A program made the position numbers and the translations under genes. Positions 24,099-34,007 of a stretch of DNA of 64,000 bases are shown piece after piece. Within the stretch, counting starts at the first letter, position 1. The number at the start of each line of letters is the position of its first letter. Origin of the DNA: VRUE01 sp963718755. GTDB taxonomy: Bacteria; Actinomycetota; Thermoleophilia; Solirubrobacterales; 70-9. Under the pieces are notes generated by a model, which was not told the origin of the DNA, did no database searches, and saw only the letters and a list, made by a program, of their open reading frames with translations. Location of the stretch: positions 1,736,001-1,800,000 of the forward strand of contig OY970376.1 in assembly GCA_963718755.1 (NCBI GenBank). The letters run 5' to 3'.

Positions 24099-27000
24099 GT
24101 GAGACGCCAAGCGAAGGCACCGGCCGCGGGATCGACTACGGGGCGACTGCCCCGCCCCGCCGAGCCGATGCAGGTTCGGCCTTTCCTGCTGTACGTGGCG
24201 GGCGCGATCTGTGCGGGTGCGTTGCTTTTGAGCCTTGCCGCCGCCTCTCCGGCCCAGGCCTCCCTCGGCGTCTTCGATTACTGGGGCAATCCCTCGAGCG
24301 CCGCAAGTGAAATCGGAGGGGAGTTCTCCACCACTCCCGCCGGCGTCGCCGTCAACGCCGCCAGCGGCGACGTCTACGTCGTCGACTCCGGCAACCACCG
24401 CGTCCAGCAGTTCAGCGAGGACGGCGAGTTCATCCGTGCGTTCGGCGCCGACGTGGTCGCCGCCGGCAAACCGAACAACTCGAACGAGGTCCAGGCGGTC
24501 AGAGTCAGCGCCACCGAAGGCCAGTTCAAACTCACTTTTGGCGCCGACACGACCGCCGACCTGCCCTTCAACGCGGGCGCGGCAGCGGTCCAGACGGCTC
24601 TCAACGGACTTGCCTCGATCAACGCGGGAGGCGGCGCCGTCTCGGTCGCCGGCGGACCGGGTAACGCCACCGGCGCCGCTCCCTACCTGGTGACCTTCGG
24701 CGGTGGCCCGCTGGCCGGCGCCGACGTGGCGGAGCTGACGGCATCCGCCGGAACGACGCCCCTCGGCGGCGCCGCCGGCGCGTCCGTGGCGACGACCAAC
24801 CCCGGCGCGACCGGCTTCGAGATCTGCGATACGACGGCGCCCACCCCGAACGCCCCAGGCGACTGCAAGAAAGGCGCGGGGGCGACGGTGGCCACGGGCG
24901 GCGCGATGAACGGCCCGCGCGGCATCGCGATCGACCAGATCAGTGGCGCCCTCTACGTCACCGACCAGGGATTCAGGCGCATCGACCAGTTCAGCGCCAG
25001 CGGGAGCTGGCTCCGCTCCTGGGGACGCGACGTCGTCTCCTCGGGGCCCCACGACAACGGCGCCGACGCCGAGATCTGCCTGCCGGCGGACGTCTGCAAG
25101 GAAGGGATCGCCGGATCGGGCGGAGGGGCGTTCGGCGGAGGGGCCGGCAACGCGGGTTTCAACGGCTACCCGGCGATCGTGCCGACCGGGAGCCCCGCTG
25201 CCGCCAACGCCGGCAACGTGATCGTCGGCGACCCGGCCAACCTGCGGGTTCAGGAATTCACCCCGGGCGGCGCCTTCGTCCGCGCCTTCGGCTTCGACGT
25301 GGAGCTGCCGGCCGGCTCACCCGCCTTCGAGATCTGCACGCTGGCGACGAGCTGCAAGGCGGGAGTGGCGGGGACCGGCGCCGGCCAGTTCTCCGCGCGC
25401 AATCCTCAACGCGTAGCCGCCGACAGCACCGGCGCTATCTACACCGTGGAGCCCCCTAACAATGCTGGCAACGTGAGCTTGCGGGTGCAGAAGCTCGTCC
25501 CGCAAGCCGGCCCTCCGGTGCTGCTGCCAGAAGTCTTCGCCCCGACCGTCGTCTCGGGCACGCAAGGCCCCAACGGCCCGACCGCGATCGCGGTCGATCC
25601 CAGCGACGACCATGTCTTCGTCGTCAAAGGCTTTCTGCAAGACGAAGGCGAGCCGCGCACCGTCACTGCGGAAAGCCGCGTGCTCGAGCTCGACTCCGCC
25701 GGCAACCTGCTCGATGCGCACATCGTGGGCGCGGGTCTCAGCCCTGGTGGCGGCGCGACGCCGCTCGGGGATCTCGCGATCAAGCCCGGTGGGGGGCCTG
25801 CCTACCACACCTCAACCACGATCGCCCCGCGCGTCTACCGTCTCGACCACGTCCCGCCACCCTCGGCGCAGCTGACCGAAGCAACCGATGTGATGGCCAA
25901 CTCCGCCGTCGTCCACGGATCGATCAATCCCAACGGCGGCCCGCTGACCACCTCGTACCGGATCGAGTACTCGGTGAACGGCAAAGACTGGATCGCGGCG
26001 ACGGCAGACGTCGACGTCGGCAACGGCGAAGCCGACGTCCCGGTTGCCAAGGAAGCGACTGGCCTTCCTCCCAACAAGGTCTTACAGGTGCGGATCTTCG
26101 CCACCAAGCTTTTCAACGGGGCGACGACCGTCTCCAACTCGATCGAGGTCAAAACCGCCGGGAAAGCGCCCGGGGCGCAGACCGGGGACGCGTGGTGGAA
26201 CGGCAGCGCCGAACTGGCGCTGAGCGCCACGGTCAACCCCAACAACGGGGAGACCGCTTATTTCTTCCAGTACGGACCGACCGTGAAATATGGCGACAGC
26301 GTCCCGGTCGACCTCGAGGGCTTCGCCGGCGACGGCGAAGCGCCGAAGCTGGTCGTCGAGCAGCTCTACGACCTCGACACGGACACGACCTTCCATTACC
26401 GCATCCTCGCCACCAACCCGTCCGGCACGACCGTAGGCGCCGATCGCGTCGTCGCGCCCCACAGCCAGAGCCAGGTCTATGAGCTGGTCAGCGACGGCGA
26501 GAGCAACGGGATCGGCCTCACTGGTATTACCGCGGTCTCAGACGACGGCCAGCGGGCGCTCGTTGGGGCACAGACCCTGGGCGACCCGCCGAGCCTGCCG
26601 AGTCAGATCAACCCCTTCGTCGCCGAGCGTGGCGCCTCCGGCTGGACGGTGCCGAGCTTCGGGCTGGATCCCGGGCAGGGCGGCAACACTGGGATCGCCC
26701 CGCGCTTCGATTTCTCCGCCGATCTCAGCTCGGTACTTTTTCCGCAGCGGACCGTACTTGAAGCCGCGGCCGGCGAAGCGCAGTGGACCCTGAGTCGGAT
26801 CGACGGCAGCTCAGAACCGGCTGCGCCCCATCTCTCGCCAATCGACTACACCGACCCTGGGGTCTTCGGCAACCAGGGCAATGTCTTCGTCTTGCAAGGA
26901 TCCTCGCTCGATCTCTCCACCTTCGTCTTCAAGAAGATGCTCGGCGAGGGGGCAATCGCCTATCTGCCGGGAGAGCCACTAGTACCCACGGAACCCCCGC

Positions 27001-28550
27001 TCCAGGGGAACATCTACCAGGCGACCGGCGCCGGTCCCGGGGCTACGCTCAGCCTGGTCAACCGCGATCCCTCCGGCGATCCGCTCGCCAACGTGTGCGG
27101 CGCCTGGGTCGGGGTCCGCGAGGAGCCGATCTCCAACAACGCGCTTGGCCACAGCGCCCGCGCCGTCTCGAGCGATGGCTCGGTGGTCTACTTCAGCGCC
27201 CGTCCCGGCGCCCCAACCACGGGTGGATGCGACCCGAACGCCTTCCGCCTGCGCATCTTCAAGCGCATCGATGACTCGAGTACGGTCGAAGTCTCGCAGT
27301 CGCAGTGCACCCGCACCGTGCCGACGCCCTGCAGCGCGGCGGACGGCGACGACGTTTTCGAGGGTGCCTCGGCCGACGGCGAGGTCGTCCTCTTCACGTC
27401 GACTCGCCAGCTGACCGACTCCGACGAAGACGCGACCAATGACCTCTACCTCTATGACCCCGATCCGCCAGCGGGCCAGCCGACCCTGGTACAGGTCTCG
27501 GCCGGCGAGGTGACCGTGGGCCACCCCCAGGTCGGCTCGGGCGCCGACGTCCAGGGCGTGATCGAAGAGTCGAACGACGGCTCGCGCGTCTACTTCGTCG
27601 CCAGCGGGCAGCTGACCGCGGACGCCGTGCAGGGGGCCAGCAACCTCTTCGTCTACGAGCGGAGCGGGGAGCATCCGAGCGGGCGGATCGCGTTCGTCGC
27701 GGCGTTGTCCGCCGAAGATGCCCTGGACCTGTGGGCAGGGGGCAGGGAGAGGGTCGCCTACACGTTGCCTTTCTACGCCCCCGGCGGATCAGAAGACGGC
27801 GACGGGCATATGCTGGTCTTCGCTTCAGCCGCACAACTCCTCCCCGGGGACGCCGACTTCGCCACCGACCTCTACCGCTACGACGACGAGACGGGTGAGC
27901 TCCTCTGCTTCTCCTGCGACGGAAACGGTGCGTTCCACGGCGTCGCAGTCAAGGAGGGTAAAAGCAATGGTGGCTCGCCCGCCTACGTTCAGCAAGGTTG
28001 CGTCGCCAGCGAAGACGGCTCGACCGTGGCCTTCACCACCAACGAGGCGATCCTGCCGGAGGACGAAAACAGCGCCGCCGATGTCTACGCCTGGCAGGAC
28101 GGCGAGCTGCGTCTGATCTCGGGTCCCACCGGCCAGGTTGGGGCTGCCCCCACGTTCGGCGGCGGCGAACCCCTGGTGTCCCCAGACGGCAAACGTGTCT
28201 TCTTCCTGACCAAAGCCGCCCTTCACCCCTCGGACCAGAACTCGGCACTCGACGTGTACGCCGCAAGCATCGGCAGCGGGCTGCCGCTTCCGAGGCCCGC
28301 CGAGTCCAAATGCGAAGACGGCCAGAGCTGTCGCGGCGACGCGTCCTCACCGCCACCCGCCTCCCCGCCTGCCTCCTCGAGCCTCACCGGCCCCGGCAAC
28401 GTGGTGACCCCCCCTGGGAAAGTCTGCAAAAAACCGAAGGTCAGGCGCAAAGGGCGCTGCGTCCGCAAGAAAGCGAAGGGGCAGAACCAGCACAAAGGCA
28501 AGCCAAAGCGAGCCAAGCGAACCAACAACGGACATGGAGGCAGACGATGA
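24099..28550 (+). CDS. Giant secreted NHL / beta-propeller / Fn3-like protein
   Basis: About 1483 residues. GTG at 24099 is chosen for its ribosome site AAGGAGAG; an ATG at 24168 is the alternative. A hydrophobic signal segment (FLLYVAGAICAGALLL) ends at PAQAS. Then come NHL repeats (first at about 80-115, VYVVDSGNHRVQQFSEDGEF; others near 270-310 and 355-395), separated by a ~110-residue insert and by EIC...CKxG cysteine pairs. Two Fn3-like domains follow at about 590-780, then six or more TolB/PD40-like repeats (VVLFTSTRQLTDSDEDATND type). The tail is proline-rich then strongly Lys/Arg-rich. Probably an extracellular or wall-bound binding protein; ligand unknown. Its stop overlaps the next gene (ATGA). 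Confidence 0.85.
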   Translation: MRRQAKAPAAGSTTGRLPRPAEPMQVRPFLLYVAGAICAGALLLSLAAASPAQASLGVFDYWGNPSSAASEIGGEFSTTPAGVAVNAASGDVYVVDSGNHRVQQFSEDGEFIRAFGADVVAAGKPNNSNEVQAVRVSATEGQFKLTFGADTTADLPFNAGAAAVQTALNGLASINAGGGAVSVAGGPGNATGAAPYLVTFGGGPLAGADVAELTASAGTTPLGGAAGASVATTNPGATGFEICDTTAPTPNAPGDCKKGAGATVATGGAMNGPRGIAIDQISGALYVTDQGFRRIDQFSASGSWLRSWGRDVVSSGPHDNGADAEICLPADVCKEGIAGSGGGAFGGGAGNAGFNGYPAIVPTGSPAAANAGNVIVGDPANLRVQEFTPGGAFVRAFGFDVELPAGSPAFEICTLATSCKAGVAGTGAGQFSARNPQRVAADSTGAIYTVEPPNNAGNVSLRVQKLVPQAGPPVLLPEVFAPTVVSGTQGPNGPTAIAVDPSDDHVFVVKGFLQDEGEPRTVTAESRVLELDSAGNLLDAHIVGAGLSPGGGATPLGDLAIKPGGGPAYHTSTTIAPRVYRLDHVPPPSAQLTEATDVMANSAVVHGSINPNGGPLTTSYRIEYSVNGKDWIAATADVDVGNGEADVPVAKEATGLPPNKVLQVRIFATKLFNGATTVSNSIEVKTAGKAPGAQTGDAWWNGSAELALSATVNPNNGETAYFFQYGPTVKYGDSVPVDLEGFAGDGEAPKLVVEQLYDLDTDTTFHYRILATNPSGTTVGADRVVAPHSQSQVYELVSDGESNGIGLTGITAVSDDGQRALVGAQTLGDPPSLPSQINPFVAERGASGWTVPSFGLDPGQGGNTGIAPRFDFSADLSSVLFPQRTVLEAAAGEAQWTLSRIDGSSEPAAPHLSPIDYTDPGVFGNQGNVFVLQGSSLDLSTFVFKKMLGEGAIAYLPGEPLVPTEPPLQGNIYQATGAGPGATLSLVNRDPSGDPLANVCGAWVGVREEPISNNALGHSARAVSSDGSVVYFSARPGAPTTGGCDPNAFRLRIFKRIDDSSTVEVSQSQCTRTVPTPCSAADGDDVFEGASADGEVVLFTSTRQLTDSDEDATNDLYLYDPDPPAGQPTLVQVSAGEVTVGHPQVGSGADVQGVIEESNDGSRVYFVASGQLTADAVQGASNLFVYERSGEHPSGRIAFVAALSAEDALDLWAGGRERVAYTLPFYAPGGSEDGDGHMLVFASAAQLLPGDADFATDLYRYDDETGELLCFSCDGNGAFHGVAVKEGKSNGGSPAYVQQGCVASEDGSTVAFTTNEAILPEDENSAADVYAWQDGELRLISGPTGQVGAAPTFGGGEPLVSPDGKRVFFLTKAALHPSDQNSALDVYAASIGSGLPLPRPAESKCEDGQSCRGDASSPPPASPPASSSLTGPGNVVTPPGKVCKKPKVRRKGRCVRKKAKGQNQHKGKPKRAKRTNNGHGGRR

Positions 28551-31500
28551 GGCGCCGTTCGATCCCGACTATCGCCAGCTTCGCGCTCTTCGCCTCTCTT
28601 CTCCTCGCGACGCCGGCCGCGGCCGCTCCGGCGCTCGAAGTCGAGATCAAACACACCCCGGACACGATCTATGCGAACGACGCGTTCCTCGGCTACGAGG
28701 TTAACGTCGGGAACACCGGCCCCGACCCGACCTCAGGGGCGCTGACGGTCTCGATCGACCTGCCCCAGGGGCTGACGCTGAAACGAGCCGAAGGGGCCGG
28801 CTGGAGCTGTTCGCTCGAGCTGCTCGTCTGCACCAACTCGACCTCGGTGGCGCCGGCGGGCTTCTACCCCACCCTCGATGTCGTCGATGTGCGGATCGAT
28901 CAGAGCGCCCCCCAGATGCCAATCGCTCGCGCGATTGCAAGCGGCGGCGGCGCCGCCAAAGCAGCCTTCGACGAAGAGAGCTTCGTCTTCGGGCCACCGG
29001 TTCCCTTCGGACTCCTGATCACCAAAGCGATCGCCGCAGACGAAGCCGGCGACGACGAAACTCAGGCCGGCGGCCATCCCTACGAAGCCTCCGCCTCCTT
29101 CGACACGACCACGCTCAGGGGTTATCCCACTGGACTCCCCCTCCCGGTCGAAGACCTCCACGGCGGCGTCGCCGAGATCCCGGCAGGCGTTGTCGGCAAC
29201 CCCGAGGCAGCCGCTGCGACCTGCTCCTTCGCCGACCTGGGGGCGGGCCAGTGCCCCGAGGCAGCGGCGGTCGGCGCGGTTGGGGTCTCGATCTCGCTTG
29301 GGGGCGGGCCAGTCAATCCCACCAATCCTGACCCGGTCGACGGTCTCGTCCCCGGTCTTGACGTCGTCTACCGTCTCCGCCAGGAAAAGGGTTACCCCGC
29401 CTCCTTCGGCTTCAGGGTTCTTGGGGGCCTGGGTCCCAGCTTCGTCGTCCGTGCCAAGGTCAGAAGCGACGGCGACTACGGAATCACGACGCTGATCCCG
29501 CTCGTACCCCAGGAACCCCAGGTCTTTGGGGCCATCTTCGGCTTCTGCGGCTTTGGGGTGAAAATCAAAGGCGACAAGTTCGACGGCTGCAAGAAACGCA
29601 ACGACCCCGGCGCCAATCGCAAAGCGTTCGTAAGCCTCGGCACCGACTGTTCGATCGGCAAACCGCTGACCCGGTTCGCGGTCGACTCCTGGACCAAGCA
29701 GGGCGCCTACGGCGAGAACGGTCTCCCGGACCTGAGCGACCCGAACTGGAGCACGCTGGACTTCCACTCGCCCGAGCTGACCGGCTGCGAGACGCTGACC
29801 GAGGAATGGGTGAACGAGAAGGAACCCTCCTTCACGATGCGGCCCGACAGTCAGGCTGCCGACAGCCCCGCCGCGTACACCGCCCGCCTCCACATCCCGC
29901 AGGACGGCCTGGAGGATCCCGAAGGCCTGGCAACCAGCCACCTCAAGGACACGACCGTCACCCTGCCACAGGGGTTGAGCTTCAATCCGGCGATCGGCGA
30001 TCGTCTCGAGGCCTGTTCGCTGGAGCAGATCGGCTACCTGGGCAACGACTTCCCGGCGCCCAACAGGATCCGTTTCGACACCAAGCTGCCCGATTGCCCG
30101 GAGGCGTCGAAAGTGGGGACGGCGAGGATCGACACGCCGATCCTGGAGGATCCGCTGCACGGCTCCATCTTCCTCGCAGCGCAGAAGGACAACCCCTTTG
30201 GCAGCAACTACGCGATCTACCTATCGATCGAAGAGGAGGACCTGGGGGTCGTCGTGAAGCTGCCGGGCAAGATCGACCTCGCAGCGGGGACGGGTCGGAT
30301 CTCGGCCACCTTCAAGGACAACCCGCAGCTGCCGTTCGAAGACCTGGAGCTGAAGTTCTTCGGCGGCGACAGGTCCGCGCTGGCCAACCCGGTCACCTGC
30401 GGGAGCCATGCGGTAACCACCGAGTTCACGCCGTGGTCCGCGGTCGACCCCGACAACCCCCGGCCCGACGAGATTGCACGACCGACCGACGCGGTCCAGA
30501 TCACCTCTGGCGCGAACGGCGCCCCCTGCGTGTCCGACCCCTCCCAGCGGCCATTTGACATCGGGCTGAGCGCCGGCGCCGCCGATCCGATCGCCGGCGC
30601 CAAGAGCCCCTTCAGCTTCCGCATCACCCGTCCCGACGGAAGCCAGGAGCTGGACCGGCTGGAGATCTCCCCGCCGCCGGGCTTTGTCGCCTCGCTGAAA
30701 GGCATTCCCTACTGCTCAGAGGCGCAGATCCAGGCCGCAAGGTCGAACTCGGGCAAAGCGGAGCAGGCGACGCCGAGCTGCCCGACCGCTTCGCAGGTCG
30801 GTACCACGAACGCCGGCGCCGGCCCCGGTGGGACGCCTTTCTTTGCACCGGGCAAGCTCTACCTCGCCGGTCCCCACGGGGGCGCGACGCTGAGCGTGGT
30901 GGCGATCACTCCGGCGGTCGCCGGACCGTTCGATCTCGGCAACGTGGTGATCAGGAGCGCGCTCGAGATCGACCCGCTGACCGCCAGGATCACGGCCGTC
31001 ACCGACCCGCTCCCGCAGGTCTTCGAGGGAATCCCGCTTCGCCTGCGAGACGTGCGGATCGATCTCGATCGCCCGGGATGGGCGCAGAATCCAACCAACT
31101 GCGAAGCGATGTCGGTCGACGTCACCGCCTTTGGATCCAACGGAGCCGTGGCCAGGCCGTCGAACCGCTTCCAAGTGGCGGGGTGCGAGCGCCTCGACTT
31201 CAAGCCGAGGCTCTCGATCCACCTCAAAGGAGGGACCAAGCGCGGCGACCATCCGGCGCTGCTGGCGAAACTGGTGACTCGCCCTGGCGACGCCAACATC
31301 GCCCGGGCCGCGGTGACCTTGCCGAGCTCCGCCTTCCTCGACCAGGCCCACATCAGGACGATCTGCACGCGGGTCCAGTATGCGGCGGACCAGTGTCCCA
31401 AAGGGGCGGTCTACGGCTACGCCACGGCGACCACGCCCCTTCTCGACGACGCGATCGAGGGCGACGTGATCCTGCGCTCCTCAGACAACAAGCTGCCGGA

Positions 31501-31816
31501 TCTCGTCGGCCGTCTGCGCGGTGTCGCCAACATCGAAGCCGTGGGTCGCATCGACTCCGTCCGGGGGGGCATCAGGAACACGTTCGATGTGATTCCCGAC
31601 GCGCCCCTCGACGCCTTCACCCTGCGCATGCAGGGGGGGAGAAAGGGCCTGGTGGTCAACAGCCAGAACCTCTGCGCTAATACCCACAGGGCAACGGTCA
31701 AGTTCACTGCTCAAAACGGCCGTAGATACAACTACCGGCCGAAGGTGATCGCCGATGGCTGCGGGAAGGCGAAGCAGGGCAGGCGGGGGAAGGGGAAGGG
31801 GCCCCGCAAGGGGTGA
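28547..31816 (+). CDS. Large secreted protein with DUF11-like N-terminus
   Basis: 1089 residues. ATG at 28547 has GGAGG six bases upstream and overlaps the previous stop. A clean signal peptide (about 1-26, ending ATPAAAAP) precedes a DUF11-like beta domain (YEVNVGNTGPDPTSGALTV). The rest is beta-rich with repeated short motifs: VTLPQGLSFNPA, LEACSLEQIG, CPEASKVGTARIDTPIL, HGSIFLA, and later CTRVQYAADQCPKGAVYGYA, suggesting three or four related units each with paired cysteines. The C-terminus is Lys/Arg/Gly-rich like that of the upstream protein. Function unknown; coupled expression suggests both proteins act together outside the cell. Confidence 0.82.
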   Translation: MRRRSIPTIASFALFASLLLATPAAAAPALEVEIKHTPDTIYANDAFLGYEVNVGNTGPDPTSGALTVSIDLPQGLTLKRAEGAGWSCSLELLVCTNSTSVAPAGFYPTLDVVDVRIDQSAPQMPIARAIASGGGAAKAAFDEESFVFGPPVPFGLLITKAIAADEAGDDETQAGGHPYEASASFDTTTLRGYPTGLPLPVEDLHGGVAEIPAGVVGNPEAAAATCSFADLGAGQCPEAAAVGAVGVSISLGGGPVNPTNPDPVDGLVPGLDVVYRLRQEKGYPASFGFRVLGGLGPSFVVRAKVRSDGDYGITTLIPLVPQEPQVFGAIFGFCGFGVKIKGDKFDGCKKRNDPGANRKAFVSLGTDCSIGKPLTRFAVDSWTKQGAYGENGLPDLSDPNWSTLDFHSPELTGCETLTEEWVNEKEPSFTMRPDSQAADSPAAYTARLHIPQDGLEDPEGLATSHLKDTTVTLPQGLSFNPAIGDRLEACSLEQIGYLGNDFPAPNRIRFDTKLPDCPEASKVGTARIDTPILEDPLHGSIFLAAQKDNPFGSNYAIYLSIEEEDLGVVVKLPGKIDLAAGTGRISATFKDNPQLPFEDLELKFFGGDRSALANPVTCGSHAVTTEFTPWSAVDPDNPRPDEIARPTDAVQITSGANGAPCVSDPSQRPFDIGLSAGAADPIAGAKSPFSFRITRPDGSQELDRLEISPPPGFVASLKGIPYCSEAQIQAARSNSGKAEQATPSCPTASQVGTTNAGAGPGGTPFFAPGKLYLAGPHGGATLSVVAITPAVAGPFDLGNVVIRSALEIDPLTARITAVTDPLPQVFEGIPLRLRDVRIDLDRPGWAQNPTNCEAMSVDVTAFGSNGAVARPSNRFQVAGCERLDFKPRLSIHLKGGTKRGDHPALLAKLVTRPGDANIARAAVTLPSSAFLDQAHIRTICTRVQYAADQCPKGAVYGYATATTPLLDDAIEGDVILRSSDNKLPDLVGRLRGVANIEAVGRIDSVRGGIRNTFDVIPDAPLDAFTLRMQGGRKGLVVNSQNLCANTHRATVKFTAQNGRRYNYRPKVIADGCGKAKQGRRGKGKGPRKG

Positions 31817-32994
31817 GGACCGACCGCGAGCGGCTCGCCGAGCACCTGCGGGCTCGCGAACCTGAGATTGCGCAGACCATTCTCACCCGCGTCTACTCGG
31901 TCGCCGACCCAACCGGTGTCGGCAACCCAGAGTACGTCAGCGGGCTGCGCGCCGCCGTCGTCACCGCCGTGCGCTTTGGCCTCAGCGTCGTCGCCGAGCC
32001 CAAGGCCGCTTCGGTAACGATCCCAATCGAGTTGATGGCGCAGGTGCGGAGTGCGGCCCGCAACCGCGTTCCGCTCGAGACTGTGCTGCGCCGCTACGTC
32101 GCCGGACATACCCTTCTGTCGGACTTCGTCCTGCGGGAGGGGAGGGCCGTGCAGCTACTCGGCACCGACGAGCTCCAACGACTCGTGCGCCGCCAGGCCG
32201 AGCTCTTCGACCATGTCATGGACGTCATCGCGGCCGAGTATCGCGCCGCCGCGGAGTCGGGCTTGCGCTCGCCCGATCAAGGCCGGATCGATTGCGTGCA
32301 AAAGCTCCTCACCGGTCAGATAGTCGACGAGCGCAAGCTCGGCTATGAACTCAGCGGCTGGCATGTCGCGATTGCGGCGGCAGGCCCCAACTGCGAGCAG
32401 CTTCTCCGGGATCACGCCCGCCGCTACGATCGCCGCCATCTCTTCGTCTCGCCCGCCGAGGAAGCTTTCTGGGCTTGGCTCAGCGGTAGCCGCAGGCCCT
32501 CGGACGAGGAGTTGGACGGGCTCTTTGGCCTGCCCTGGTCGAGCGGCGCCCGAGTGGCGATAGGCGAGCCCGCGCGGGAAGTCTCCGGCTGGAGGCTGTC
32601 TCACCACGAGGCCATAGCTGCCCTCCCGGTCGCGCTGCACGGGGGCAAGGCGCACGTCCGCTACAGAGATGTCGCGCTGCTGGCCGCCGCCATGCAGGAC
32701 GAGGTCCTGAGCGCCTCCCTTCGCCGCCACTACCTCGACCCTCTCGCTGGGGCCGATCGCGACGGCGGCGCCACCCTGCGCCACACGCTGTGCGTCTACT
32801 TTCAAGCGCAGCGCAACTCGGCCTCTGCCGCCGCCGCCCTGGGGGTCACCCGGCAGACGGTCAACAACAGGCTGCGCGCGGCCGAGGAGCATCTCGGTAG
32901 GGCCCTCGCCGACTGCGCCGCCTATCTGGAAGTCGCCCTCCAGTTGAAGGGGCTGGAGCCATCCGAGCAATCTTCGCAGGGCGTCGCGGCCTGA
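31813..32994 (+). CDS. PucR/CdaR-type transcriptional regulator
   Basis: 393 residues, GTG start overlapping the previous stop (GTGA). No recognised N-terminal sensory domain name, but a helical region with LRRYVAGHTLL at about 95-110 and a weak GGDEF-like middle part are typical of this family. The C-terminal helix-turn-helix (HTH_30) is seen at about 315-370: FQAQRNSASAAAALGVTRQT then NNRLRAAEEHLG. Being the third gene of the secreted-protein operon it may control that operon. No ligand can be named. Confidence 0.85.
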   Translation: MRTDRERLAEHLRAREPEIAQTILTRVYSVADPTGVGNPEYVSGLRAAVVTAVRFGLSVVAEPKAASVTIPIELMAQVRSAARNRVPLETVLRRYVAGHTLLSDFVLREGRAVQLLGTDELQRLVRRQAELFDHVMDVIAAEYRAAAESGLRSPDQGRIDCVQKLLTGQIVDERKLGYELSGWHVAIAAAGPNCEQLLRDHARRYDRRHLFVSPAEEAFWAWLSGSRRPSDEELDGLFGLPWSSGARVAIGEPAREVSGWRLSHHEAIAALPVALHGGKAHVRYRDVALLAAAMQDEVLSASLRRHYLDPLAGADRDGGATLRHTLCVYFQAQRNSASAAAALGVTRQTVNNRLRAAEEHLGRALADCAAYLEVALQLKGLEPSEQSSQGVAA

Positions 32995-33138
32995 TCGCTG
33001 GCTCGTCCTTTCCACCTGTCAAGGACGACGCTGGACCTCTTGACGTATCGCCTAGGCGTCGGTCCACGCCGACGATCAAGACTAGGAGGTCAGATTCAAC
33101 CAGCCGTCCGGCGTTGAACTCGCCGGTGGAAGGAACAG
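32995..33138. other. Intergenic region with hairpins before the secreted protein gene
   Basis: Contains GTCAAG (33018-33023) facing CTTGAC (33039-33044), and a further hairpin around GTCGG TCCACG CCGAC near 33059. A ribosome site GGAAGGA precedes the ATG at 33139. A convincing promoter is not visible. Confidence 0.35.
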
Positions 33139-33759
33139 ATGTCTAAAAGCAGATTCAACCTAATCAGCCCAGCGCGGGTCACAACGCTGGCAGCCGCCGT
33201 TTTGGCGGCTCTCGCTCTCTCCGTGCCCGCATTCGCACAGGCCGAACCGACCTGGCATGTCAATGGCGTGGAGCTTACGGAAGAAGTGCCCTTCGAAAGC
33301 TCCGGCGGCATTGCATGGCATTTGGGGGAAATTGGCCTCTGTGGTGTCAGCGGCAGTGGTTTTCTCGGCAACGAAGCCGGCCACGCCGTTGCGATATTCA
33401 CCAGTTACGAGATCGCCACCCCCTGTCCGGCTTCGATGAAATCGGGGTGCGAAATGCAGTCTGCTACGACCGGCACGGACGATGAAGAAGAATGGCCGGT
33501 TACGGTAAGCAGCAGCAAAGGCGTCACCAAAACCGTCATCCACAACGAGCGGATAACGGCTTCCTACCCACTCGGGCCGTGCCCCGTCAGCACGCTGACC
33601 TGGGGCGGCTCGTTGGAAGGGGTCTGGGACAACGGCAGCGGCTGCATCGAGTACGACCACGCTGGCGCGCTGAAATTCATCGGATACCCGAACTACTCAT
33701 TCCTCACCAACGGGGAAGAGTGTCTGAGCGTCGAAGGGGGCGATCTCACCCTCGGGTGA
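33139..33759 (+). CDS. Small secreted protein of unknown function
   Basis: 206 residues. Signal peptide at about 1-34 (ARVTTLAAAVLAALALSVPA ending FAQA). The mature part is beta-rich, acidic, with six cysteines (GLCGVSG, ATPCPAS, SGCEMQ, LGPCPVS, GSGCIEY, GEECLSV) likely paired in disulfides. WHVNG and LTWGGSLEGVW are notable. I do not recognise the family, though similar proteins with a WxVNG start occur in Solirubrobacterales. Followed by a strong rho-independent terminator. Monocistronic. Confidence 0.8.
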   Translation: MSKSRFNLISPARVTTLAAAVLAALALSVPAFAQAEPTWHVNGVELTEEVPFESSGGIAWHLGEIGLCGVSGSGFLGNEAGHAVAIFTSYEIATPCPASMKSGCEMQSATTGTDDEEEWPVTVSSSKGVTKTVIHNERITASYPLGPCPVSTLTWGGSLEGVWDNGSGCIEYDHAGALKFIGYPNYSFLTNGEECLSVEGGDLTLG

Positions 33760-33778
33760 TGCCCTTGGATCGCTGACG

Positions 33779-33818
33779 AAAGGCGCCGAGGCCTTGCAGG
33801 CTTCGGCGCCTTTCTCTT
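33779..33818 (+). terminator. Rho-independent terminator
   Basis: Stem AAAGGCGCCGAGGCC paired with GGCTTCGGCGCCTTT, loop of a few bases, followed by CTCTT. It ends the transcript of the secreted protein gene. Confidence 0.85.
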
Positions 33819-33990
33819 GACAAGCTAAGTACCAGCGCTTACGTTATGTACCGCTGTTGACAAAACAGCGGTATCGATACCGATGGGCAGGGAGATCCCG
33901 ATAAGCATGCCGTCCATCCCTGGGACGGCGCCCTGAAGAGTTGGCACGCGGGCGCCGGGGCATTTCCCGGCCTCGGCGCCCCGGTTGCCA
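33816..33990 (+). ncRNA. Candidate small RNA or glpK leader
   Basis: After the terminator there is TTGACA (33817-33822), 17-bp spacer and TACGTT (33840-33845). Downstream lie four compact hairpins: TACCGCTGTT/AACAGCGGTA (33849-33873), GGGA/TCCC (33890-33899), GCCGTCC/GGACGGC (33909-33929) and a strong GGGCGCCG/CGGCGCCC stem (33950-33981). No coding frame of interest is seen. This could be an independent RNA or the leader of glpK; no known RNA family was recognised. Confidence 0.35.
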
Positions 33991-34007
33991 CATCACCGCC
34001 TCTGCTG

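Noticed and set aside
33870..33881. GGTATCGATACC palindrome as an independent operator
   Set aside because: It overlaps the adjacent hairpin, so it may simply be part of the same structure.
33880..33990. A known riboswitch before glpK
   Set aside because: No match to the conserved cores of common riboswitches that I could recognise.
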